From Eriocheir sinensis (Eukaryota; Arthropoda; Malacostraca; Decapoda; Varunidae): 64,000 nt of DNA. The stretch lies in assembly GCF_024679095.1 (NCBI RefSeq), contig NC_066531.1, forward strand, positions 3,899,342 to 3,963,341, written 5' to 3'. Below are positions 31,901 through 43,900 of this stretch, piece by piece (position 1 is the stretch's first letter; every line of letters begins with the position of its first letter). Under the pieces are notes generated by a model. That model did not search any database, was not told the DNA's origin, and worked only from the letters and a program-made list of their open reading frames with translations. A program made the translations under genes and the position numbers.

Positions 31901-34900
31901 CAAGAGTTAACCAGCATCTTCACTCTTTCATCCCTATACTGTCCAAACCCCTTATGCAAGAGTTAACCAGCATCTTCACTCTTTCATCCCTATACTGTCC
32001 AAACCCCTTATGCAAGAGTTAACCAGCATCTTCACTCTTTCATCCCTATACTGTCCAAACCCCTTATGCAAGAGTTAACCAGCATCTTCACTCTTTCATC
32101 CCTATACTGTCCAAACCCCTTATGCAAGAGTTAACCAGCATCTTCACTCTTTCATCCCTATACTGTCCAAACCCCTTATGCAAGAGTTAACCAGCATCTT
32201 CACTCTTTCATCCCTATACTGTCCAAACCCCTTATGCAAGAGTTAACCAGCATCTTCCCTCTTTCATCCCTATACTGTCCAAACCCCTTATGCAAGAGTT
32301 AACCAGCATCTTCCCTCTTTCATCCCTATACTGTCCAAACCCCTTATGCAAGAGTTAACCAGCATCTTCACTCTTTCATCCCTATACTGTCCAAACCCCT
32401 TATGCAAGAGTTAACCAGCATCTTCACTCTTTCATCCCTATACTGTCCAAACCCCTTATGCAAGAGTTAACCAGCATCTTCACTCTTTCATCCCTCACGC
32501 TGATAAACTCTGGAACAATCTTCCTTCATCTGTATTTCCTCCTGCCTACGACTTGAACTCTTTCACGAGGAGGGTATCAGGGCACCTCTCCTCCCATATT
32601 TGACCTTGGAATTGGACACCTCTATTGTTTCTTTTTTAGGAGCGGTGAGTAGCGGGCTTTTTTTAATTATTGTTTTCTTGTTTTGTGTGCCCTTGAGCTG
32701 CCTCCTTTGTTGTAAAAAAAATAAGCAATTCTTGTTGTTTTATACATTAGTGAACGAGAGAAAATAAATGACCCTTACAATTCTCTCCTCATAAATACCT
32801 TTCTTGCAAAATCAATCAGAATTCAATATTTTTTAAAATTTGGGTGTATCAATCTTGCCTTCAATTAAATTTATCAAAAACGTTACTTTATGGGGAGGCG
32901 GTGGCTGAGTGGATAGCTTGACGGCGCCGCGTTCAGGAGGACGCGAGTTCAATCCCTGCCCAGTGCCGCCAAGCTGGGATTTTTCACCCGTCGTCGAGTG
33001 GCTTAAAACTACCCACATGCTGTCCAGATGTCCACCCATCAACCCGGACTCTAGATTCTAGGATTAAAGATGAGCTCCGGGAGGGCAGCATGAGCCAGTG
33101 CAAGATGGCGCCACTATAAACACTCGCCTGCACCAGAATGAGCTGGGCCGACCATCAGGCCTTTGAGAATAACAATTACTCCTAAAATAAATAACCAGAG
33201 AAGTACGCAGCTGCTTACCTGGGCATGGCATACACTGTCCGATAATTTGCCGGCATAGAGGACAGTGGGTGCGCGTGGGGTTCGGCTTGGCCATACGACG
33301 CAAGCAAGGCTCACAGAAGATATGCCCGCAGGGGTTGGTGACTAGAGGACTGTACAGCACATCAAGACACACGGGACACACTAAATTATCCGGGATATTT
33401 ATCTCCTCCGTGTCTTCTTCAGGGCTGGAGTCGACCTTGAAAAATTAAAAGAAAACTATACTTGTAATGATTATTGCTTATACATCAGTAAACGCACACA
33501 CACACACACACACACACATACACACATTATCTAAAATACCGGAAACTCTGCAAGAACATACTTATGGAGAAAGACTGGAGACATTGGGACTAACAACACT
33601 GGAGAGCAGAAGAGAGAGAGGGGACCTAATAGCATTGTACAGGATGCAAGAGGGATTGGAGAAATTGGACAGGGAAGACCTAGCGGAACGTGACGGAAGT
33701 GTGACAAGAGGCAATGGTAAGAAATTGAAGAAGAGCGACTGTAGGAGAGACATCAGGAAATACAGTTTTCCATACATAACAACATGGAGCGGACTTGACG
33801 AGGAGACTATGGGTCATATTGCAAGATATTTCCCCGCCCAAGAACACATATTTGCCAATGCTTTCGTAGGAGTTGTGGGCATTTCCAGAGGTAGTTTTAT
33901 GACCCTGGTGGTAGTGTGACCCTTCTTCTGTACCATGAACTTAAAGAACCATTCACTAAAACCTGATTGATCCTCTCTTTGACCTTTAGAAATAGCTGTG
34001 ATATGGCAGTGTCTTGTAATACCAGAATGTGTGTGCAAAAACGATTCATGGATTTAAAGACAAACTGGATGAGCGTTATGGAGACAGGACAGCACGAGCC
34101 TAGTACGACCCTTTGCCTGTATTTCACAACTAGGTAAACACAACTAGGTATATACAACTAGGCAACTAGGTATACACACACATACACACACACACACACA
34201 CAGGAAAAACCCTTGAACTTCAGTAACTATCTCATTTGAGTACTTAATATCTATCTGAGGCTTGCTATCACAGCCTGTCACAATATAGAGCAAACTTATG
34301 ATTCATCTCTCTTGCCCCACGAGTTTTAATATACAGGTAACTCGATTTACGCGAGTTTGGTTTACGCGTTTTTGAAATACCGCGTGGTCCAAAATCCAAA
34401 TAAATGTTTAATTTACACGTTTTTTTTCACTTAAACGCGATATTTTCTGGAGTGTCCACCAGATGTCTCACGCAACTGGACTCACACGGCCACACAGTTC
34501 TTCCCACGCGCCACTTGAACAACAATACAGTACCCACGCTGCTCAACAACAACAACACCCTCGCTGCTGTGCTACCACGAGGGGAAGGGCAGCCAGAGGA
34601 GGAACCATGAGAGGGAGAGGAGTCAGAGTGATACAGTAGGCAATAGAGGTACAAACCGACCTCTTGTTGGATTTACACTGTTTCTGATGTACGAAATGAC
34701 CCTTCAAGGACACAATACTCGCGTGAATCGAGAGTTACCTGTATCACGCTACATGGCCCCACTGAGTGATTGATCTTGGCAAGTTTTCTACCTTTGAGTC
34801 GTCACACAAATGTTCTAAAATAGTCATACCTCTGTTGCCGTCAGCTCATCATCCAGCACCTCAAAACAGGATGGCCTTGATGTGGGACCTTCACTTGACT

Positions 34901-37900
34901 CATCAGGTGGATTTGAGAGGATTTTTTTTCTTCCCTTCTGCCGATGTCTTGTCTTGCAATCCGGTTTTTCAAGAACATCCGCTCTGTGTTTCCTCCGAGA
35001 CCTAGAAGCTGGATTAAAACCATTGACTTGAAATAATAACTTAACATTTCCCTAATAGCATCCATCAAAAGATTGTAAAACTTCTGTGATACTTCAGATA
35101 GACAAGACATGGATTCAAAAGCTGAGAATTCTGAAAGCTGAATGTGTTAACAATGACAGAATCACGCTGGCAAGCTTATATCCGAGACTGAAGTTGGAAA
35201 GTTTCGTTTAGTCGGCGCAACATCTGTGGTCATATGCCGGAGAGAGACAGAAGGGGAAGGGATTATAGGAGAAGGGAACAGTTGGAAAGTTTCGTTTAGT
35301 CGGCGCAACATCTGTGGTCATATGCCGGAGAGAGACAGAAGGGGAAGGAATTATAGGAGAAGGGAACAGTTGGAAAGTTTGGTTTAGTGGGCGCAACATC
35401 TGTGGTCATATGCTGGAGAGAGACAGAAGGGGAAGGAATTATAGGAGAAGGGAACAGTTGGAAAGTTTGGTTTAGTCGGCGCAACATCTGTGGTCATATG
35501 CCGGAGAGAGACAGAAGGGGAAGGAATTATAGGAGAAGGGAACAGTTGGAAAGTTTCGTTTAGTCAGCGCAACGTCTGTGGTCATATGCCGGAGAGAGAC
35601 AGAAGGGGAAGGAATTATAGGAGAAGGGAACAGTTGGAAAGTTTGGTTTAGTCAGCGCAACATCTGTGGTCATATGCTGGAGAGAGACAGAAGGGGAAGG
35701 GATTATAGGAGAAGCGAACAGTTGGAAAGTTTGGTTTAGTCGGCGCAACATCTGTGGTCATATGCCGGAGAGAGACAGAAGGGGAAGGAATTATAGGAGA
35801 AGGAAACAGACCCCAGGAGACGGGACACAACCCCCGATTAATACCTGGTACCCATTCACTGCTGGGTGGACAGGGGCGTAGGGTATCGGAAAAGGAGTAC
35901 TTAAACTCATTGACCTCCTCCATTTCTTCACCATTCAGAGTTATTTTGCATTGAATTCCCACTCTTTATGGGCATACAAAATCTACAACCTCACTTCTAC
36001 TTCGCTCACAAACCGAAACTTTGGTTGATGTTTACTTTCAGCTTTCTCCTGTTACGGACACTATCAAAAACACTGACCAGATTTTGTTGGTCACTTTCAT
36101 TATCTGCAATGAGCACCGTGTCATCAGTAAACAGTATCAAATTCAGTACCCAGCTCCTTCCCTCAGCGAACAGTCTTACCCCAACTTCTCCAACTTTGCC
36201 CTTCATTTCTCTCACAACACCATCCATATAGAAATTGAATAGCCCTAGTGACATCGCGCACCCTTGTCTTAAGCCCACTTTTATCTCGAAATGTTCACTT
36301 CTTTCTCCACTTTGATACATGCAGATGCGTCCTCACAGAAAGACTAAGCAGTTTTCCTCCCACGCCATAAATCTTTAAGACATCCCACAATGCAATCCAA
36401 TCCACTCTGTCATAAGCCTTTTCCGAATCCATGAAGACTGCGTATATATAGTTTCTTTCCTTTTGCTAATATTTTTTCCACCACCATCTGGTTGACGCCG
36501 AATCAAACACAGACTAGTATTTGCGTCTGGGTAAGTTTTTCTCCTTCCTGCCCCAAATACTTCCTTCCGTGTTCTGGTAGTGAGTTTTGAGCACATCTGA
36601 GACGCTCTGCACAGAAGGCCGAACTTGCTTCTGTGTTAAAAGTGAGGCCATGGTTAATATATAATGAATACTATACAGGGTAGCAGGGTGACAGGAGGGT
36701 GTATTGAAGGATTGCAGGGTGACAGGAAAGTGTATTGAAGGATTACAGGGTGACAGGAGAGTGTATTGAAGGATTACAGGGTGACAGGAGAGTGTATTGA
36801 AGGATTACAGGGTGACAGGAGAGTGTATTGAAGGATTACAGGGTGACAGGAGAGTGTATTGAAGGATTACAGGGTGACAGGAGAGTGTATTGAAGGATTA
36901 CAGGGTGACAGGAGAGTGTATTGAAGGATTACAGGGTGACAGGAAAGTGTATTGAAGGATTGCAGGGTGACAGGAGAGTGTATTGAAGGATTACAGGGTG
37001 ACAGGAAAGTGTATTGAAGGATTACAGGGTGACAGGAGAGTGTATTGAAGGATTACAGGGTGACAGGAAAGTGTATTGAAGGATTACAGGGTGACAGGAG
37101 AGTGTATTGAAGGATTGCAGGGTGACAGGAGAGTGTATTGAAGGATTACAGGGTGACAGGAGAGTGTATTGAAGGATTGCAGGGTGACAGGAAAGTGTAT
37201 TGAAGGATTACAGGGTGACAGGAAAGTGTATTGAAGGATTACAGGGTGACAGGAAAGTGTATTGAAGGATTACAGGGTGACAGGAGAGTGTGGAAGGATT
37301 ACAGGGTGACAGGAGAGTGTATTGAAGGATTACAGGGTGACAGGAAAGTGTATTGAAGGATTACAGGGTGACAGGAAAGTGTATTGAAGGATTGCAGGGT
37401 GACAGGAAAGTGTATTGAAGGATTACAGGGTGACAGGAGAGTGTATTGAAGGATTACAGGGTGACAGGAAAGTGTATTGAAGGATTACAGGGTGACAGGA
37501 AAGTGTATTGAAGGATTGCAGGGTGACAGGAGAGTATGATTTTGTGTCCATAACATAGCCACAATATTTTCAGCTTAAAATATTAGTCGAGATTAGAATT
37601 TGTTAGTTTTGCAACACGCTGGTCTCTTAAAAAGCTATGGGAACTCGATTTGAGGCCAACTTCTTCAATACTCAGAGGACTTTGTGAAAATACAGCCCGT
37701 GATCTTTAACCTGGTAGCAGCCGGGATCATGTTTCTTAACCCGGTAGCAGCGATGGGTCAAATTTGTGGCTTTACCGTGTAGCAGCGACGGGCCAAATTT
37801 GTGGCTTTACCATGTAGCAGCGACGGGCCAAATTGTGATATTTGATATATATTATGAAATGGTTTGTGTGAGGGGTGATTTTTTCTCATTTTTCTCGCTT

Positions 37901-40900
37901 GGAGGGACCATTAAGAAACATGATCCCCGCTGCTACCGGGTTAATGGTCCCTCCAAGCGAGAAAAATGAGAAAAAATCACCCCTCACACAAACCATTTCA
38001 TAATATATATCAAAGCATTTGTGATCAGATTATGTATCATCTATTTTGGGGGGTTTATATCATGGCACAAATTTGGCCCGTCGCTGCTACACGGTAAAGC
38101 CACAAATTTGGCCGTTGCTGCTACGGTAAAGCCACGAATTTGGCCCATCGCTGCTGCACGGTAAAGCCACAAATTTGGCCGTCGCTGCTACACGGTAAAG
38201 CCAAATTTGGCCCGTTGCTACACGGTAAAGCCACAAATTTGGCGTCATGCTACACGGTAAAGCCACAAATTTGGCCCGTCGCTGCTACACGGTAAAGCCA
38301 CAAATTTGGCCCGTCGCTGCTACACGGTAAAGCAACAAATTTGGGTCATCGCTACACGGTAAAGCCACAAATTTGGCCCGTCGCTGCTACACGGTAAAGC
38401 CACAAATTCGGCCCATCGCTGCTACACGGTAAAGCCACAAATTTGGCCCATCGCTGCTACTGGGTTAAGCATGATAAGCTTGATTCTATATGGGAATGAA
38501 TGAACTATCTTTGATGTCAACAAAAGCTTTATTGGGTACCCTTACAGCTGGATTGTGGCGAGGAGGTGGCGTCGCGATCCTCTGTGAAGCTCCTGGGCAC
38601 ATCTGGATCAACACCTTCCTTTACGTCACCATCAGCAGGCATTAAGGTTTGAGTTGGTTGATCTAAGGGCAAGGAGGATGCACACAGGACCACAGAGCAG
38701 TTGGGGAATGAGACAGGATGAGGCTGCACTTCGCCTACCTTCATCCAGTCAACCTGTCGGCGAAAAGTGTTAGGTTAGGATTAGGAAGCATTTTACCCAA
38801 GTTTCTGATTGTTGTGGTAAAAAGTCTTCCCTTTAGCCCGGTAGCAGCGGGGACCATGTTTCTTAATGGTCCCTCCAAGCGAGAAAAATGAGAAAAAATC
38901 ACCCCTCACACAAACCATTTCATAATATATATCAAAGCATTTGTGATCAGCTTATGTATCATCTATTTTGGGGGGTTTATATCATGGCACAAATTTGCCC
39001 CGTCGCTGCTACACGGTAAAGCAACAAATTTGGCCCGTCGCTGCTACACGGTAAAGCAACAAATTTGGCCCGTCGCTGCTACACGGTAAAGCCACAAATT
39101 TGGCCCGTCGCTGCTACACGGTAAAGCAACAAATTTGGCCCGTCGCTGCTACCGGGTTAAATAATTTTGTTCATGATCTTGATATGAAGTAAAGAACTCT
39201 TAGAATGATGGTTTTGATCTCTGAAACACCTATTTTTGGGAAACTGGAATGACTAGTGAACGATAGCAATAATGTGAGAAGGACACTCGCTCTCGTCATA
39301 AAGCCTAGAGAAAACGGCAAATATCCCAACTTCTAGACTATAAGGAGAGTAGACTGCACTAGGAAAAACAAATACAGGTAACTCTCGATATATGCGAGTT
39401 TGGTTTATGCGTTTTTGAAATACCGCGTGGTCCAAAATCCAAATAAATGTTTAATTTACACGTTTTTTTTCACTTATACGTGATATTTTATGGAGTGTCC
39501 ACCAGATGTCTCACACAACTGGACTCACACGGCCACACAGTTCTTCCCGCGCGCCACTTGAACAACAATACAGTACCCACGCTGCTCAACAACAACAACA
39601 CCCTCGCTGCTGTGCTACCACGAGGGGAAGGGCAGCCAGAGGAGGAACCACGAGAGGGAGAGGAGTCAGAGTGATACAGTAGGCAATAGAGGTACAAACC
39701 GACCTCTTGTTGGATTTACACAATGACCTCTTGAAGGAAACAATACTCGCATAAATCGAGTTACCTGTAATGATATTTTTAATCATACTTTATTTCATTA
39801 AACATACTACTTAGCACTAAAAGATCACACTACAGACCTTTGACCTCAAGATGTGTACTTGAGGGATAACGTGGGACCCACAAGCACATTGACCCCCTGA
39901 GACAAAGTTGAATGAGCCAAGTCGCGCTCTACAGGAAGGGCAGTAGATCTTTCCCTTCGTCCAAGAGCTCTGTGAAGTGTATGGAAATGGTGAGTGGGTC
40001 ATCTAATGCATTATATAACTGGAACAAGGCAAAAAGAAAAATATATGCAAGAAATGAAAATATTAAAGTAGGACAAAAAATATTGATTCAAAATATATAA
40101 AACATTTTTTTGTAAAACTACACTTTACATACATTCTAATGCTGTGCTCTGCTGTGCTGTGGTGTCCTTCAAAGCCTCAAAACACATTGTCTCCCCCTAT
40201 CAACTCAACACAATCTTCCAAACACCTATCCCCTATTCTTCGACAACACTCAGCTGTCACCTTCTTCAACACTAAACACCCTCGGTCTATCCTTAACTCA
40301 AAATCTTAACTGGAAACTTCATATCTCATCTCTCACTAAATCAGCTTCCTCGAGGCTGGGCGTTCTGTACCGTCTCCGCCAGTTCTTCTCCCCCGTGCAG
40401 TTGCTATCCATATACAGGGGCCTTGGCCGCCCTCGTATGGAGTATGCATCTCATGTGTAGGGAGGCTCCACTCACACAGCTCTTCTGGACAGAGTGGAGT
40501 CTAAGGCTCTTCGTCTCATCAGCTCTCCTCCTCCTACTGATAGTCTTCTACCTCTTAAATTCCGCTGCCATGTTGCCTCTCTTTCTATCTTCTATCGATA
40601 TTTCCACGCTGACTGCTCTTCTGAACTTGCTAACTGCATGCCTCCCCCCCTCCCGCGGCCCCGCTGCACTTGACTTTCTACTCATGCTCATCCCTATACT
40701 GTCCAAACCCCTTATGCAAGAGTTAACCAGCATCTTCACTCTTTCATCCCCACACGTGAGATGCATACTCCATACGAGGGCGGACAAGGCCCCTGTATAT
40801 GGACAGCAACTGCGTGGGTGAGAAGAACTGGTGGAAACGGTACAGAACGCCCTACCTCGAGGAAGCTGATTTAGCGAGAGAGGAGATATGAAGTTTCCAG

Positions 40901-43900
40901 TTGAGATTTTGAGTTAAGGATAGACCGAGGATGTTTAGTGTTGAAGATGCAAACTCCATACCATCTACCAACTACCCCTACCAACAGAAGCTCCCATCCA
41001 CTATCACAGTCACTCAGGAATATATAACAGACATTGAAGTATCAGAACTCACTTTCCTGACTTCAAATTATGCAAACTTTAAGTGGATGACATCACATGA
41101 GTTTGACCATATCTCCCGGAAGTACTGTACATTGTTTTATCTGTGAGCACAGTGCCGGGTGAATGTTCAGCCTACAATCCTCTGGGCTTATTATCGTTAC
41201 TCTGATATTAATTAAAGAAAAAGTAAATACACCATGATGCCCACGCTTAACCTGTAAGAGGTCACCCGCATCCCTTCTTCCATTTCTCGTGTTCTACGCA
41301 TCTGAAATTCCTTCTAGCCGCACTAATTATGTTCCGTGAAGTGTCTAGCATATATCAACACAGTTTTCCGCCATTCCGACACATGGGAAGGCCACCACCC
41401 CCACCCCCTCCCTCCTGCTTCCCGCCGCCCCGCCTTGCCGCCAACCAGGCCCGACACTTGCCTCTGGTCCTGAGTTACAATGGCAGGCAGGCGTCTCCGC
41501 TCTCTAACTTCCGCTGAAATGATCGAGCAATTATCTTTTGAGGAGTTTATTGTTGATCCGAACACTGATATCAGCATTGATGGTAATGATGTTGATCCTG
41601 TGTGTTTAATCAGCAAATGGAGGAGGAGGAGGATGAGCTTGGGGCAGGATACTTTGGTGTGTTCCTGCGACCTCCACGCACTCCACTGTCTCCCACTGCT
41701 GGTCTGTCACATCCCTCTACCTCATGAGCCCCTTCCACTACACCCAGGACGAGGAAGACAAGAACGGAGTCTAGGGTATTTTCACATGGAAGCCAACATT
41801 TATCTATTATCCCAAGTGAAGATGATGAGTTTGATGACCTTGCCTCAAGTAGTACATCCACACAGCAGCCAGGCATTGATGAGACACACAGCACACGGGC
41901 AAACATAACTCGCCCTTTGTTGTCCACCCGCCAAAACAGACCACTTTGCCGGGATAGGGGAAGGGTGTCCGCTGCGCTGGATAGATGGGACAGATTTTAA
42001 GCTACACGTTTAGAGTTTTGATGAGTCAAGCTTGGGAATAAAACTTCAAGCACTCAGAGCAGATAACTGTGTGGGTAGGAAAGTTTCGGGGCTCTGGAAC
42101 TGATAATTGCAATGTTTTGAGTACGATATTTTGGCAACGCTGGCCGTGAGTGTGAATTGTACAGTTATTTCTGGGTCACACAAAAAGATGACCAAGAAAA
42201 CGGAGCAACACTCGCTTCTGAAATGCCGGAAATTTCTCTTTTCTACACTCCCACACGGCCTCTGCGCGTCACGAAACACACAAGAAATTAATCCAGACAA
42301 GGAAAGGGATCGAACCCACGACCAGTGTAACAGGAGAGCCAGTCCTTTACCAGTCAGCCAAAGATGTACCTCCTGGCTAAGTGGGTTATGGGAGGCTCGC
42401 CCATCACGCAAATCAGCATTACACGGCTCCCCATTCCCATTTAGATTAATTAATGTGTTTTGAGTTCCTGTTTTCTATGAACTTCGGAGAGCATGGGGCA
42501 TCACTCTACCTGTTCTACCCCTTCCGGGAGACACAACACAACCCACTGCCTTGCCACCAGTGAAATGCCAGATTTTTTCTCTTTTCTGCAATCCCACACG
42601 TCCTCTGCGCGTCACGAAACACACGTTAATCCAGACAAGGAATGGTTTGCCGGCGCTGAGGATCGAACCCACGACCAGCGTAACGGGAGAGCCAGTCCTT
42701 TACCAGTCAGCCAAAGATGTACCCCCCGGCTAAGTGGGTTATGGGAGGCTCGTCCATCAGGCAAGTCGTGTCACTACGCCACCACTGACGTTAGTGTGAT
42801 GAACCTCCATGCATGAGCCTTGTTTTGAAGGATATCATACGTTGCTGCAATTCTGAGAAGCTTGGGTACAGCATGAAAGTATATAAAAAAATTATAATTG
42901 TGAAAAAGTATTCTAATTTTGCATATTGAATAATTTTGTTTTCAAGATTATCATACCTTGCTGCAATTCTGAGAAGCTTGGGTAGAGTATGTAAATATAT
43001 AAAAAAAATAATTGTGAAAAAGTATTCTAATTTTGCATATTGAATAATTTTGTTTTCAAGATTATCATACCTTGCTGCAATTCTGAGAAGCTTGGGTAGA
43101 GCATGAAAGTATATAAAAAAATAATGATTGTGAAAAAGTATTCTAATTTTGCATACTGAATAATTTTGTTTTGAAGGATATCATACCTTGCTGCAATTCT
43201 GAGAAGCTTGGGCAGAACATGAAAGTATATAAAAAAATAATGATTGTGAAAAAGTATTCTAATTTTGCATATTGAATAATTTTGTTTTGAAGGATATCAT
43301 ACCTTGCTGCAATTCTGAGAAGCTTGGGTACAGCATGTAAGTATATAAAAAAATAATGATTGTGAAAAAGTATTCTAATTTTGCATACTGAATAATTTTG
43401 TTTTGAAGGATATCATACCTTGCTGCAATTCTGAGAAGCTTGGGTAGAGTATGTAAATATATAAAAAAATAATTGTGAAAAAGTATTCTAATTTTGCATA
43501 TTGAATAATTTTGTTTTCAAGATTATCATACCTTGCTGCAATTCTGAGAAGCTTGGGTAGAGCATGAAAGTATATAAAAAAAAAATTGTGAAAAAGTATT
43601 CTAATTTTGCATATTGAATAATTTTGTTTTGAAGGATATCATACCTTGCTGCAATTCTGAGAAGCTTGGGTACAGCATGAAAGTATATAAAAAAAAAATT
43701 GTGAAAAAGTATTCTAATTTTGCATATTGAATAATTTTGTTTTGAAGGATATCATACCTTGCTGCAATTCTGAGAAGCTTGGGTAGAGCATGAAAGTATA
43801 TAAAAAAAATATTAATTGTGAAAAAGTATTCTAATTTTGCATACTGAATAATTTTGTTTTGAAGGATATCATACCTTGCTGCAATTCTGAGAAGCTTGGG

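Noticed and set aside
33064..33218. Extension of the RING protein beyond the CPLC motif in the same frame
   Set aside because: The frame runs past a consensus donor (CCCAG/GTAAGC) into a SINE; splicing to 29787 keeps the phase and restores family sequence.
36676..37532. CRISPR-like regular repeats
   Set aside because: The whole 31-bp unit repeats, leaving no spacer sequence.
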